NCBI GenBank assembly: GCA_021817455.1
Contig: JAKAUW010000077.1
Location: 1-51,008 of the forward strand
Direction: 5' to 3'
Length of the DNA: 51,008 bases
Source: Thermoplasmata archaeon
Lineage (GTDB): Archaea; Thermoplasmatota; Thermoplasmata; Thermoplasmatales; Thermoplasmataceae
The stretch's first letter is position 1. Every line of letters begins with the position of its first letter. A program made the translations under genes and the position numbers. Below the pieces are notes generated by a model. It was not told the DNA's origin. It was given only the letters and a program-made list of their open reading frames with translations, and ran no database searches. Shown piece by piece: positions 39,822-51,008 of the stretch.

Positions 39822-40007
39822 TCAGGCTTCACGCTTAAGCTGGTAGGTTGTAATAAGCGACATTACGCCAACCGCCAGTATCAGCGCATAAAGCACACCA
39901 ATTTTATGAAAGGTTCCACTGCCAGTAAGGGTATCATAGGCTAGGAGTACCAATCCAATTAATGCTACAATTCCTGAAATTATTATCCCAACATCTATAC
40001 TTTTCAT
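39822..40007 (-). CDS. Two-span membrane protein, 61 residues
   Basis: Two helices (VGIIISGIVALIGLVLLAY and IGVLYALILAVGVMSLITTY) joined by a short polar loop. A GAGGTGA ribosome-binding site lies four bases before the ATG. It follows the amino acid permease by 38 bases and may be an accessory subunit, a guess from position only. Confidence 0.65.
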   Translation of the reverse strand: MKSIDVGIIISGIVALIGLVLLAYDTLTGSGTFHKIGVLYALILAVGVMSLITTYQLKREA

Positions 40008-40045
40008 AGTTCACCTCAAACAGGTTGAAGCAAGGAAGCATTACC

Positions 40046-41791
40046 TTACGGTGCCTCCTGCACTCCCTCCTTGCCGAACTCCTCAGGAATGACGTACTGG
40101 GAATCCGTATCAATCATTGTCTTGATCTCCTCAGTCTTTATTCCACTGAATACAGACCAGAAGTAGAACACGATTGCAACCACGATGACCATTATCAGGT
40201 CATATGGGTAAGGCACGTAGTTTGCTCCTCCAAGCGTGGTTTCTCCAATGTATGATTCCAGTGACAGCACTGCAACATATACTGGTACCCACATTCCGGA
40301 CTTCAAATGCTCCCTGCTGAACAGAGACACCATGCCATTGGCTTTGCCGCCTCCAAGGTAGAACACTGCATACACAATGATACCCAGGGCGATGGCTATT
40401 GCTAAATACCCAACAGTGGGCCACTCCGACCAGTAAACCACCAGGGAAGCCCCTATAAAAGCCAGTGGGGACAGTATAGATGAACCAGGAAGCTTGAAAG
40501 GCCTCTTGAGTTCTGGTGCGTGGGTCCTGAGTACCCTGAGGGCTGGCCCTCCAACAATATATGTGAACACTGTGGCGCTAGTGATGAATCCTACCAGCTT
40601 ATACCAGCTTGGAAATGGCGCGAAGAACACAAATCCAAGTATAAGGCTCACTACTAGTGGAAGCACTGGAATTCTGAACCTTTCGTTGACCTTTGTGAGG
40701 GATTTCGGGAGGAACTTCAGCATCCCTATTCCAAAGAGTGTCCTCATTGATGTTCCCAGATAGACGCTTAGAGTTCCGCTGGGAGATATGTATGCATCGG
40801 CGAACAATATATAAGACAGTCCTACTAGGCCCACCGATGAAGCCAATGTCGCGAATGGGGCGCTGTAAAGTGTATAGATTGCTGCAGTGGCAAATCCCCC
40901 GTTCGATGAAATGCTTGAACTGGAGATGAAGGCGGACCATGATCCGATGGGCACACCCAGGGAATTCCAATTAACTGCACCAATGAAGGCAACCTGCAGA
41001 AGAACATAGATGGCTATGCCGATAAGAACTGAAAAGACTGTCGCAATTGGCACAGACCTCTGTGGAGTCTTGGCTTCCCCTGAATAGTCTAGACCCTGCC
41101 TGAAACCAAGGAAAGAGAACACTATTCCAGAAGTAGCAACCGCGGCGAGCACGGGTGCAAAGCCATATGGCATGAAACCTGTTCCTGTGGTAGCTGTGGC
41201 CAGAAGTGTAGTGAAGTTTGCAACGCTGAAATGTACTGCTACCAGTATTAGGATAGTTGCTATTGGAAGAACCAGTTTCCACCATGTCATTCCAGTATTT
41301 GTCTTTCCCATTACCCTAATTCCGAAGTAATTCAGGAAGAAGAACAGTACCATCAGCAAGCCGGCAAATACAATGCCAGTTAGGGAAAGTACAGGCCCGT
41401 TATACAGTGTTGGATAGTATGCGGCAGCATACCCAACAACAGCCTCGGCCTCAATAGCAGGCACAGATACGGCCGAAAGAAAATATGCCCAGGCAAGAAA
41501 ATACCCGGCAAAATTTCCATGTGAGAACTGACCGTACCTCACAATTGAACCAGACCTTGGGATCATAGCTCCCAGCTCGGCGTAATTCAGGGATATTATG
41601 AGGACAATGACTCCTCCAATTATCCAAGAAAGTATGGACGCAGGCCCGGCTAAACCAGACGCGGCAAAGGCGGCAAAAAGCCACCCAGATCCTATAATTC
41701 CGCCCAAGCTGAGAAATAGGAGATCCCAGGTGTTCAGACTTTTTCGTAATTTCCTGTCGGAAATTCCAACTTTAGTCGAACTTGTCTCCAT
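40046..41791 (-). CDS. APC-superfamily amino acid permease
   Basis: 581 residues, about 12-14 hydrophobic helices. The first helix carries LSLGGIIGSGWLFAAFAASGL, the GxIIGSGxxF substrate-binding signature of amino acid/polyamine/organocation permeases, and the helix 6 region has GIVFSFLGFRQGLDYSGEAK. Substrate unknown; proton-coupled uptake of amino acids is likely in an acidic habitat. The TATA-like aaatttaagta about 30 bases upstream suggests a leaderless mRNA. Confidence 0.88.
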   Translation of the reverse strand: METSSTKVGISDRKLRKSLNTWDLLFLSLGGIIGSGWLFAAFAASGLAGPASILSWIIGGVIVLIISLNYAELGAMIPRSGSIVRYGQFSHGNFAGYFLAWAYFLSAVSVPAIEAEAVVGYAAAYYPTLYNGPVLSLTGIVFAGLLMVLFFFLNYFGIRVMGKTNTGMTWWKLVLPIATILILVAVHFSVANFTTLLATATTGTGFMPYGFAPVLAAVATSGIVFSFLGFRQGLDYSGEAKTPQRSVPIATVFSVLIGIAIYVLLQVAFIGAVNWNSLGVPIGSWSAFISSSSISSNGGFATAAIYTLYSAPFATLASSVGLVGLSYILFADAYISPSGTLSVYLGTSMRTLFGIGMLKFLPKSLTKVNERFRIPVLPLVVSLILGFVFFAPFPSWYKLVGFITSATVFTYIVGGPALRVLRTHAPELKRPFKLPGSSILSPLAFIGASLVVYWSEWPTVGYLAIAIALGIIVYAVFYLGGGKANGMVSLFSREHLKSGMWVPVYVAVLSLESYIGETTLGGANYVPYPYDLIMVIVVAIVFYFWSVFSGIKTEEIKTMIDTDSQYVIPEEFGKEGVQEAP

Positions 41792-41867
41792 GAGAAACTT
41801 CTACTAACACACCATACTTAAATTTTTCCCGATCGATTATTGGCATTAAGCTGGATCACTCGCTTTT

Positions 41868-42296
41868 CTATTGCTTGATGTTAAGGCTCTTGATGTTGAA
41901 GCTTCTTGAAATGGCTTCCCTGAAGAGTTTTATGTTTCTTCCTTCCTTGCCGATGGCCTTTCCAATCTCTCCTTGCTCAACAGAAACAAGAATGTCAGTC
42001 TGGCCTTCTTTCCAGTTGATGTAGATTTCCTTGACCTTGAACCTGAAGAACACGTTACGCACATAAGTAAGAAGATCCCTGGAAAACTCAGCCACGAGGA
42101 TGTGTTTGTTGACTTTCTCCTTCAGGCTTGTGATGATGTTTGGGTTTCTCTTGAATAATTCTGCCAGTCTTCTCTCCCCGACGATAAACAGTATCATATC
42201 ATCGTTTTCAAGACATTCCTTGAGCTCCACGCGTCCAATCTTTTCAAAAAGGGCTATATAACCCATAATTTTGTTATCTATCGTTACTTCTTTCAT
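41868..42296 (-). CDS. nusA: NusA-like KH transcription factor
   Basis: 142 residues from the ATG at 42296; a GTG at 42302 is possible. The archaeal NusA form has only the two KH units, here with DDMILFIVGERRLAELF in the first and EQGEIGKAIGKEGRNIKLF in the second. It binds RNA and acts in transcription elongation or termination. It follows rpoA2 by 75 bases, which contain TATA-like blocks (cttataaag, tttttatat), so it may have its own promoter. Confidence 0.9.
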   Translation of the reverse strand: MKEVTIDNKIMGYIALFEKIGRVELKECLENDDMILFIVGERRLAELFKRNPNIITSLKEKVNKHILVAEFSRDLLTYVRNVFFRFKVKEIYINWKEGQTDILVSVEQGEIGKAIGKEGRNIKLFREAISRSFNIKSLNIKQ

Positions 42297-42376
42297 TGAC
42301 ACACTGATCCAAGTTTTGAGAAATTGCCTATTTTAGACTTTATAAGCTTGCATATAAAAAATACTTTCGTAGCAGC

Positions 42377-43906
<1,530 letters not shown>

Positions 43907-46570
43907 TTACCGCACCTCTTCGTTCTCAAGGTCAAAGGCAAGATAGTCCACATCCACCGTTTCACCTTTGTCGCTCCTGGTGGGGTCAACTCCATCCTCT
44001 CCGTATTTGAACTGTATCACTGCCCCAACAGTGTCCTGGACTCTCAGGGATTCGTCGACCTTGAGGTCCTCGAAAGCGTTGATCAGCCTTCTCTGCATGT
44101 AACCGCTCCTTGAAGTCCTGACGGCAATATCCACTAAACCTTCCCTTCCTCCAATACTGTGCATGAAGTATTCCAGCGGATTCAACCCTTCCTTGTATGA
44201 TGACTTGACAAAACCTCTGGCCATTGCACCAATATCTTCTGTTTTGAAATGTGGAAGTGTCCTGCCATAGTATCCCCTGTTAAGCCTGCCTCCTCTCACG
44301 GACTGCTGCCCAACCATTCCAGCCACTTCGGAGATATTAAGCATTTTTGCCCTTGCTCCGGACCTGGCCATAATAACTGATGGGTTGCTCAGACCAAGGA
44401 AAGCACTTGCTATCTTACCTGATTCATCTCTTACTGAACCTGTGGTGGAAAGAATTTCAATTTCAAGAGTGTCTTCAACGGATCGCCCAGGGGCCGGCTG
44501 CAACTGGCCTGCCCTGTAGGTTTCAACAAGCTTGTCTGTCCTCTCAATAGCCTGCTGTGATATTTCATCGATTCTTGCAATTGCGCTCTCTGGGATATCA
44601 TAGTCGTTAATTCCTGTTGAGAAACCTCTCGCACTAATGAAGGCTACACCAAGCCTGGTCATTCTGTCTATGAACTTTGCAGCTTCCTCAGGCCCATATT
44701 TCCTGAAGATCTTGTCGATAATCTCGCCAGAGAAGGAGCCTACGGCCGCATCGTCTATTGTGCCATGTGTCATTTTTCCGTTGATGATGTAGACATCCTT
44801 GTCGATTGGTTCTACTTCAAAATCACATTTTTCCTTCGCTGAAGAGCAAAGTTTGCTAGGGAACTTTAGATTAAGCCCTTCCGGAAGAATGAGCGAGAAA
44901 ATGTCCCTTCCCCTGTAGAATTTCTTTCCGCCAACAATTTCAACCGGTGGCATCCGGTTGAGCTTTAGGTAGCTTAGCATGTGCACTGTCTGTGCCTCAG
45001 GAAAGAGAGGGTTGCCATGGGTCAGAAGGAACATTGCAGTAATATGGTCGTGGATACCGCCTATAATTGGTCCACCAAATCTTGGAGACATAATCTGTTC
45101 CTGTACTTTCATGATGATTCTTGCTTCGGCCCTTGCTTCTTCCTTCTGGACAATGTGAAGATTCATTTCATCCCCATCAAAGTCAGCATTGTAAGGCGTG
45201 CAGACCGCAAGATTGAACCGGAAAGTCTGGCCGGAAAGTATCCTCACGGTATGGCCCATCATGGACATCCTGTGCAATGAAGGCTGCCTGTTGAATAGTA
45301 CAATATCGCCCTCGGTGAGCTGCCTTTCCACTATCCATCCTGGTTCAACCCTTTTGGCATTCTCCTCTGCATTCTGTGCTGTAAGCTTTATTCTTCTGCC
45401 GTCAGGCCTGATAATGTAATTGACGCCTGCAAGGTATCTGTCGAATTCATCTCTTGGCTCTGGTCCCCTTGCTACTACCTCTCTCACATGGTCAATGTTA
45501 AAGATGTTCACAGTTACCGGAACTGTTAGTTCCCTTGCAGCTTTTTCCGGGACTCCAACCTCGTTAATTGAAAGGAAAGGTTCCGGCGATATGACCGTCC
45601 TTGCTGAGAAATTTACCCTCTTACCAGAAAGGTTGGACCTGAATCTCCCTTCCTTTCCCTTCAGTCTCTGAACAAGAGTTTTCAAGGCTCTTCCGGACCT
45701 GTGCCTTGCAGGGGGTATCCCGGCGGTCTGGTTATCGAAATATGTAGTAACATGGAACTGAAGAAGGTCCCAGAGATCCTCTATTATGAGTTGTGGAGAA
45801 CCATTATCCCTGCTCTCCCTTAACCTCTGGCTTATTCTGATGATGTCCACAAGCTTGTGGGTGAGATCATCTTCGCTTCTCTCCCCAGTTTCCAGTGTAA
45901 TTGAAGGCCTGACATTGATTGGCGGTACAGGAAGTACAGTGAGAACCATCCACTCTGGCCTTGCAACTTCATGGTTAAGGCCAAAGAACTGAAGATCCTC
46001 GTCAGGGATTCTCTCGAGCCTCTCCCTGATTTCCTTTGGAGTGACCTTTATCCCTTCTTCCCTGAAAGTTGTGGGCTTGTCGAGGATTATTTTGATCTGC
46101 TGTGCTCCACAGTGTGGGCAGACCATCCTTGTTGAAGCCTCATCGGTGACCTTCTTGCTCATCAGCCCTATTATTTCCGGATCGGATGAAGAGAAAGAGT
46201 ATTGGCTGAATTTCTCGGAATATGACTTTACCTCATCTTCTGTAAGCTTGATCCTTCCGCAAGACTTGCAAGTTGAATCAAGTAGAGTCTTGATTTCCTT
46301 TATGAAACCCACATGAACTACAGGCATGGCGAGTTCAATGTGCCCGAAATGTCCGGGGCATTCATCGACCTTCCCGCCACACGTAGCGCACTTGAGCCCT
46401 GGCTCTATAACGCCCAAATGGAGATCCATAAGACCTCTTTCGATTGGATATCCGTCATCATCATAGGTGTCTGCAGTTATGACTTTCACCTGTGACATCT
46501 TTCTAATCTCCTCAGGGGAGAGGAGGGCAAATTGTATCCTGTAAATTCTCTTAGATATTCCGCCGGTCAT
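43907..46570 (-). CDS. rpoA1: RNA polymerase subunit A'
   Basis: 887 residues. N-terminal zinc ligands [17 protein letters not shown] at about 59-75, second set CKSCGR and CPHCGAQ, the catalytic Mg-binding [12 protein letters not shown], and the C-terminal bridge-helix block [17 protein letters not shown]. With A'' it makes the equivalent of bacterial beta'. It begins by ATGA overlap with rpoB and its stop is adjacent to the rpoA2 start. Confidence 0.97.
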   Translation of the reverse strand: MTGGISKRIYRIQFALLSPEEIRKMSQVKVITADTYDDDGYPIERGLMDLHLGVIEPGLKCATCGGKVDECPGHFGHIELAMPVVHVGFIKEIKTLLDSTCKSCGRIKLTEDEVKSYSEKFSQYSFSSSDPEIIGLMSKKVTDEASTRMVCPHCGAQQIKIILDKPTTFREEGIKVTPKEIRERLERIPDEDLQFFGLNHEVARPEWMVLTVLPVPPINVRPSITLETGERSEDDLTHKLVDIIRISQRLRESRDNGSPQLIIEDLWDLLQFHVTTYFDNQTAGIPPARHRSGRALKTLVQRLKGKEGRFRSNLSGKRVNFSARTVISPEPFLSINEVGVPEKAARELTVPVTVNIFNIDHVREVVARGPEPRDEFDRYLAGVNYIIRPDGRRIKLTAQNAEENAKRVEPGWIVERQLTEGDIVLFNRQPSLHRMSMMGHTVRILSGQTFRFNLAVCTPYNADFDGDEMNLHIVQKEEARAEARIIMKVQEQIMSPRFGGPIIGGIHDHITAMFLLTHGNPLFPEAQTVHMLSYLKLNRMPPVEIVGGKKFYRGRDIFSLILPEGLNLKFPSKLCSSAKEKCDFEVEPIDKDVYIINGKMTHGTIDDAAVGSFSGEIIDKIFRKYGPEEAAKFIDRMTRLGVAFISARGFSTGINDYDIPESAIARIDEISQQAIERTDKLVETYRAGQLQPAPGRSVEDTLEIEILSTTGSVRDESGKIASAFLGLSNPSVIMARSGARAKMLNISEVAGMVGQQSVRGGRLNRGYYGRTLPHFKTEDIGAMARGFVKSSYKEGLNPLEYFMHSIGGREGLVDIAVRTSRSGYMQRRLINAFEDLKVDESLRVQDTVGAVIQFKYGEDGVDPTRSDKGETVDVDYLAFDLENEEVR

Positions 46571-49500
46571 TTTAGATCACCCAAAATAAGTCTCATCATT
46601 ACACCCATTGAACTCAGCTCGTCCCTCATGAGCTTGAAGGCATAGCTTGTCTCAACTGGATGGATATTTCCTGTGTTTCCACAGACAGGACACCTTGGCG
46701 TCCCTTTCTTTCTGTCAAGTATTGCAATATGGCCACACTTTGGATTGCCGCACACATATAGGATTGTACCATCGCTCTGGTCAAGCAGCCTGTCCTTAAT
46801 TACCATTGCAGCGCCGTGGGCAATCAGGGTATCTCTTTCCATTTCTCCGAATCTGAGACCACCCTGCCTTGACCTTCCTTCTGTTGGCTGCCTTGTGAGT
46901 ATCTGGACCGGACCTCTGGATCTTGCATGGAATTTCCCTGCAACCATGTGATGTAGCTTCTGGTAATAAATAACTCCAGTGAATATATCAGCGTCGAATT
47001 TCCTTCCTGTGATTCCGTCATACATGACTTCGGTGGATGATTGCCTGAACCCGAGCTTCACAAGGTCCTCCCTAAGACTTTTTTCCGGCTCTCCGCTGAA
47101 GATTGTGCCATCTACGACCTCTCCCTTCTGGGCTGCAATTTTACCACCGATCATCTCAAGGATATGCCCGACTGTCATTCTTGACGGAATTGCGTGAGGA
47201 TTGATGATGATATCAGGAATTATCCCTTCTTCAGTGAACGGCATGTCCTCCTGAGGGACCACTGCACCAATGACACCTTTCTGCCCATGCCTTGAAGCAA
47301 ACTTATCTCCGAGTTCAGGAATCCTCTCGCTCCTCACCCTTATCTTTACTACTCTGCTGTTGCTCTCAGACACTGTAAGAATAACATTATCAACGAAACC
47401 TTTCTCATTTGGCCTCATTGTAATTGAGGATTCTCTCCTCCTTTGCGGACCCAGCTTGTCTCCGCCTTCCTCTAGGAATCTAGGCGGTGATGTCTTTCCC
47501 ACTAGAACTTCTGATCCTTCCACATAAGACTCAGGATAAATGATACCGTTCTCATCGAGGTTTCTGTAGAACTCCTCAGCTCTCGCGCCGAGAACATCGT
47601 GGGTAGGGATTTCGAATCGGTCTTCCTGGCCTCCGGGATACCTTCTTTCCTCAGCACTGTATGTCCTGAAGAATGTACTTCTGCCCAAACCTCTTTCCAC
47701 TGCAGACTTGTTGAACACAATTGCATCCTGTATGTTGTAACCCTGGTATGACATGATTGCAACCACGAAGTTCTGCCCGGCCGGTTTCTTCTCGTACTTG
47801 ATGAAGTCCATGACTCTCGTTGTGACAAGAGGCACTTGTGGGTAGTGGAGCACATGTCCTCTCGTATCCGTCCTTATCCTGAAATTGCTAGAAGAAAGGC
47901 CGATTGACTGCTTTGTCATGGCTGCTGCCATTGTGATCCTCGGTGATGAGTTGTGTTCCGGGTATGGTGTTACCGAAGCTGTAACCCCAAGAATCAGTGC
48001 CGGGTCAACCTCAAGATGTGTGTGCTCTGCTGTTAGAAGAGACTGTGCCTCAAACTTGTTGCCACAGTGCTCACACTGCAAAAGTGCTGGTGAATCTGAA
48101 ATCTCCTTCTCTCCTGGGTTGAGCCATTTTATCTTGCTCCTGTACAGAAACTGGTTACACTTGGGGCATCTTTCGGGGAAGTCGAATCCATACACCGCTA
48201 TGTACAGGTTTTCTTCTTCCTCAGCGTCCACAAGTTCGAGGGCCCCTCTCTTTATGAGATCTTCAATGCCATATTCCCCTGTCTGAAGTTTCTTCAGCAT
48301 GTCACTGTTAATCACAGTGGTGGCATTTTTGACCACGAGCAGAGGCCTTCTGATCCTTCCTCTGTCACAGTTAATTATTACTTCCCTGGTCGAGTCATCA
48401 TACCTTACATTAACCTCTGGTGAGATCTTGCCTCTCCTTCTCTCTTCTCTTACTCTGATTGTAAGCTCAGTGGGATCATCATGGTATCCAACAAAGTCTC
48501 CGTTCAGGTATACTCGGCCTGCATCTGGATTTTCCCCTTCAACTTCCTGTAGGTCCATTCCCTTCAGGGTTTCAAGGACTATGGTCGGGTTATACCCTTC
48601 TGTAACATTGATTATAAGGGCAGCATTCTTTACAAGGCCACAATTCTGACCTTCCGGTGTCTCGTTGGGGCATATTCTCCCCCATTGTGTTGGGTGAAGG
48701 TCTCTTGCTTCAAAGTGCGGCTGGGAACGTGTAAGGGGGGAAATAATCCTCCTCAGATGGCTCAGGGTGCTTACGTTCGACACCCTGTCTAAAAGCTGGG
48801 AAACACCTGTCCTACCTCCAATCCAATTCCCTGTTGCCATTGCGTGGAGAATTTTTTGCGAAAGGAGATCCTGCCTTACTGCAGGTTTCAGCCTGATGCC
48901 TTTCTTCCTGTTGTATGTCCTTTCAAGCTGGTACTTAAGATCTTTCATTACAGCCTGGAATGCATTCCTGAAAAGTTCATCCAGAAGGTCTCCGGCGAGC
49001 TTTACTCTCTTGTTTGCGAGATGGTCCTTGTCGTCTTCTTTCCTGATTCCAAGATGAAGTTCAAGGAGTGATCTTGCCATTCTTCCAAGATAAATAGCCT
49101 TCTTCATCCTGTCCTCAGGCCTGTCGCCCAGGTGAGGCAGAAGTGACCTATCAAGCATCTGTGAAACTTTCTTTTCCCTGAATTCCTTCGCCTGGCCAGC
49201 TGCGAATCTTTTCTCGAGGTATGCTATTGCATCCTCATTGTTGCTTACCCCGTTTGGGGGAAAGATCTTGGGGCTCTTTGACTCCTCAATGTTGGCATAA
49301 ATAATTGGCTCCATTCTTTCCGTTGATGCAATGGAGTTGTGGACGTCCACGTCTCTGTCCATTCCAAGAGCTTTTAAAAGAATTGCGAGTGGGATTGAGC
49401 CTGCTACACTTGGAATTGAAACCGATATTATTCCGTCGTTTCCCCTTTCCATGGAGGTTAGTGCCCTAAATCCTGCTTTCTGGGAGAAAACCTTTGCAAC

Positions 49501-50169
49501 CTCAACCTTGCTGTCATATTTTTCCTCGAATTCAACAAGAATCTTGTTTGGAGCGAGGTCCTCGAGTGAAGTAATGACCCTCTCAGAGCCGCCAATGATG
49601 AAGTAACCTCCTGAATCATCAGGATCTTCGCCCACATACTGCAGTTTCTCCCTTCTGCTCGCGTCTATTGGGCCATTATTCTTTTCAACATAAACATCCA
49701 GGTTATTTCCTGTAAGCGAACATACCTTTGACCTTACCATTACAGGCAGGTCTCCTATCTTGATGTTCTCTGGCTCTTTTTCCATTCCGTCCTCGACGAC
49801 CCTGACCCTGAGGGTTATGGGTGCCATGTAGTTTAGGTCCCTGAGCCTTGCCTCGTTTGGTGTGATCTGGTTGGAAGCGCCGGATGCCTCCTTGATTTCC
49901 GGTGAACCCACCCAAATTGTTGGTTCCCCGACAAACCGGCCTTTTTCTCTGACTCTACCGTAATAGACCCTGATTTCCCTGCCGCCCGTTTTTGTTTGGT
50001 CAAGAACCATCAATCCAGGCTCTTCCTCGTCCGAGACTTTGGTTTCGTCGACGACCTGCTGCATTACGCTTTCAGGGTTTCCAAGCGTTGCAACAAAATT
50101 ATTGTATGAATCGATTTGATGACTTACTACACTCTCATTTCTGAAGAAAAAGTCTATGAGCTCCTTCAT
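46567..50169 (-). CDS. rpoB: RNA polymerase subunit B, unsplit
   Basis: 1,200 residues, a single chain rather than the B'/B'' pair found in methanogens and haloarchaea. Key motifs: [12 protein letters not shown] near 190, [19 protein letters not shown], zinc site CPKCNQ...[33 protein letters not shown] and the C-terminal zinc site CGNPKCGHI...RCPVCG. It forms half of the catalytic cleft. It is joined to rpoH and rpoA1 by ATGA overlaps. Confidence 0.97.
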   Translation of the reverse strand: MKELIDFFFRNESVVSHQIDSYNNFVATLGNPESVMQQVVDETKVSDEEEPGLMVLDQTKTGGREIRVYYGRVREKGRFVGEPTIWVGSPEIKEASGASNQITPNEARLRDLNYMAPITLRVRVVEDGMEKEPENIKIGDLPVMVRSKVCSLTGNNLDVYVEKNNGPIDASRREKLQYVGEDPDDSGGYFIIGGSERVITSLEDLAPNKILVEFEEKYDSKVEVAKVFSQKAGFRALTSMERGNDGIISVSIPSVAGSIPLAILLKALGMDRDVDVHNSIASTERMEPIIYANIEESKSPKIFPPNGVSNNEDAIAYLEKRFAAGQAKEFREKKVSQMLDRSLLPHLGDRPEDRMKKAIYLGRMARSLLELHLGIRKEDDKDHLANKRVKLAGDLLDELFRNAFQAVMKDLKYQLERTYNRKKGIRLKPAVRQDLLSQKILHAMATGNWIGGRTGVSQLLDRVSNVSTLSHLRRIISPLTRSQPHFEARDLHPTQWGRICPNETPEGQNCGLVKNAALIINVTEGYNPTIVLETLKGMDLQEVEGENPDAGRVYLNGDFVGYHDDPTELTIRVREERRRGKISPEVNVRYDDSTREVIINCDRGRIRRPLLVVKNATTVINSDMLKKLQTGEYGIEDLIKRGALELVDAEEEENLYIAVYGFDFPERCPKCNQFLYRSKIKWLNPGEKEISDSPALLQCEHCGNKFEAQSLLTAEHTHLEVDPALILGVTASVTPYPEHNSSPRITMAAAMTKQSIGLSSSNFRIRTDTRGHVLHYPQVPLVTTRVMDFIKYEKKPAGQNFVVAIMSYQGYNIQDAIVFNKSAVERGLGRSTFFRTYSAEERRYPGGQEDRFEIPTHDVLGARAEEFYRNLDENGIIYPESYVEGSEVLVGKTSPPRFLEEGGDKLGPQRRRESSITMRPNEKGFVDNVILTVSESNSRVVKIRVRSERIPELGDKFASRHGQKGVIGAVVPQEDMPFTEEGIIPDIIINPHAIPSRMTVGHILEMIGGKIAAQKGEVVDGTIFSGEPEKSLREDLVKLGFRQSSTEVMYDGITGRKFDADIFTGVIYYQKLHHMVAGKFHARSRGPVQILTRQPTEGRSRQGGLRFGEMERDTLIAHGAAMVIKDRLLDQSDGTILYVCGNPKCGHIAILDRKKGTPRCPVCGNTGNIHPVETSYAFKLMRDELSSMGVMMRLILGDLK

Positions 50170-50438
50170 TTAAAAACCTCGCTAGATATTGCCCTGTAAT
50201 ATACGGAGTATCCCATGGTCGGACTCTTGCGTATGATTTTAATTATGGTGCCACTTTCCAGTGGACCGTGAATTTCCTCAAGAGCCTTGATCGCTGGATC
50301 AGTCCTACTTATTTTAGGCAAAAGGTCTCTAGCTATCCCAATCTCACTTAAAACCTTATCCTCATCCTTCTTTGGAACAACATGATGTTCCGGTACCAAC
50401 TCGTGCTGCAGCACATTGAATTTCCCCACTTTTTTCAC
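50166..50438 (-). CDS. rpoH: RNA polymerase subunit H
   Basis: 90 residues from a GTG at 50438 or 81-87 from nearby codons. The Rpb5-like signature is clear: [17 protein letters not shown] and [16 protein letters not shown], ending with [25 protein letters not shown] run lies right before the first GTG, so the second GTG at 50429 is better spaced. The tRNA-Lys gene ends only nine bases upstream. Confidence 0.95.
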   Translation of the reverse strand: MKKVGKFNVLQHELVPEHHVVPKKDEDKVLSEIGIARDLLPKISRTDPAIKALEEIHGPLESGTIIKIIRKSPTMGYSVYYRAISSEVFK

Positions 50439-50447
50439 TCCCCGTAA

Positions 50448-50521
50448 CGGGCCCAGAGGGATTCGAACCCTCGACCACCTGGTTAAAAGCCAGATGCTCT
50501 ACCTAGCTGAGCTATGGGCCC
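50448..50521 (-). tRNA. tRNA-Lys (TTT)
   Basis: The minus strand gives a full cloverleaf: acceptor GGGCCCA/TGGGCCC, D-arm GCTCAGCTAGGTAGAGC, anticodon loop CTTTTAA with TTT, T-arm GAGGGTTCGAATCCCTC and discriminator G. CCA is not encoded and no intron is seen. It has the same direction as rpoH and lies directly upstream of it, so both are probably on one primary transcript. Confidence 0.95.
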
Positions 50522-50525
50522 AGAG

Positions 50526-50537
50526 CGCAACGTTGCG
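50526..50537. repeat. Perfect 12-bp palindrome ahead of tRNA-Lys
   Basis: cgcaacgttgcg reads the same on both strands. It lies 5-16 bases upstream of the mature tRNA, between it and a TATA-like atatttataatc at about 50555-50566 on the minus strand. It may be an operator or fold in the pre-tRNA leader. Confidence 0.45.
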
Positions 50538-50862
50538 TCCACAGATATCACCACAGATTATAAATATTCTTGGAAATCACAAGAACTCTTTCTTGATAGA
50601 AATTTTCTGTAGTTTTCTCTTTCAGCTTCAACCAGAGGAGTAAGTAAATATAATTTAAAGGATCAACTTTAGATCATTGTGAGTTGATTGGGACCCTTCC
50701 AGAGCGATCTGGGCGTTTTCAGATCCATTGTTCAGGAGAAGCGTTCATAAGAGGAACAGACTTAATTTAAGCGACAGCAAAAGGACAAAATTGAGTTTGA
50801 AGCAGAACAAATGCATAAGAGCTCTACTTTAATGGTAGCCTATGATGAATTGAGTGAAAAGC
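50538..50862. other. Mostly gene-free stretch at the window end
   Basis: Apart from the tRNA promoter, I see no gene, RNA fold or repeat that I can defend in these 325 bases. Confidence 0.4.
50555..50566 (-). promoter_or_regulatory. Probable promoter of tRNA-Lys and the RNA polymerase operon
   Basis: The atatttataatc block lies about 35-45 bases upstream of mature tRNA-Lys, giving a pre-tRNA leader of roughly 10-15 bases. No other good TATA box lies between the tRNA and rpoH, whose gap is only nine bases. Confidence 0.5.
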
Positions 50863-50988
50863 ATGCAAATACCAGTAATATCTCACTTTCACAAAGATGT
50901 TTCGCGGAAAGGAAGCATCCAAAGCATATCAGAGTCACTGTGGAGTGAATTGAAGAGGAAGAATAACGATCGATGCCACACACACTGA
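50863..50988 (+). CDS. Doubtful 41-residue frame, possible gene fragment
   Basis: The ATG at 50863 opens a frame of 41 codons (MQIPVISHFHKDVSRKGSIQ then a charged helix) that ends in TGA at 50986-50988. It has no ribosome-binding site and no recognised family. It may be a remnant of a longer gene or chance. Confidence 0.2.
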   Translation: MQIPVISHFHKDVSRKGSIQSISESLWSELKRKNNDRCHTH

Positions 50989-51008
50989 TTTGCAGATAAC
51001 CAATGTAA

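Overview
The window is archaeal and most likely comes from a member of the Thermoplasmatales or a close relative. The evidence is a single unsplit RNA polymerase B subunit beside split A'/A'' subunits, an actin-like ATPase that I recognise as an orthologue of Thermoplasma Ta0583, archaeal-type uS13-uS4-uS11-RpoD and RpoH-B-A'-A''-NusA clusters, aIF1A-Rio1-KH genes, and many genes whose start codon lies 24-33 bases after a TATA box (leaderless style). I cannot name the species.

Positions 1-16.2 kb are accessory and look like an integrated element, a virus- or plasmid-like entity. From right to left on the minus strand they hold: an exoprotein with an N-terminal HTH-like segment plus a membrane partner (14.8-16.0 kb); a seven-gene run of small membrane proteins and two small basic proteins (11.7-14.5 kb); an intact insertion sequence (10.5-11.5 kb); an anchored secreted protein followed by a giant surface protein, which is interrupted by one in-frame TGA and ends in a degenerate Hint (intein-like) domain (6.3-10.5 kb); a chain of about 13 genes joined mostly by 1-4 base stop/start overlaps, including a complete tyrosine recombinase, a ribbon-helix-helix protein and a winged-helix protein (0.8-6.1 kb); and the start of a PKD-like surface protein that runs off the window. 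A small basic protein with its own promoter appears to be encoded antisense inside one gene of the chain. Most of these genes have no function I can recognise. This region is the best candidate here for an undescribed system.

Positions 16.2-36.9 kb are chromosomal housekeeping and metabolism: an Nramp-type transporter, a Dph6-type ATP pyrophosphatase, an M20 hydrolase, a triple-repeat protein, a fasciclin protein, an SDR oxidoreductase, a Bcp peroxiredoxin, the actin-like ATPase with a coiled-coil neighbour, a methylcitrate operon (prpD-prpB-prpC), a ribosomal protein/RNA polymerase D operon extended by inositol-phosphatase, NAD kinase and JAMM genes, an ABC transporter, a Trm5/Taw2-like tRNA enzyme and hemC-hemD.

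Positions 36.9-51 kb hold initiator tRNA-Met, the KH (Pno1-like)-Rio1-aIF1A translation/ribosome-biogenesis operon, a second related insertion sequence placed just upstream of the aIF1A TATA box, an amino acid permease with a small membrane protein, NusA, and the RNA polymerase operon headed by tRNA-Lys. No rRNA gene or CRISPR array was seen.
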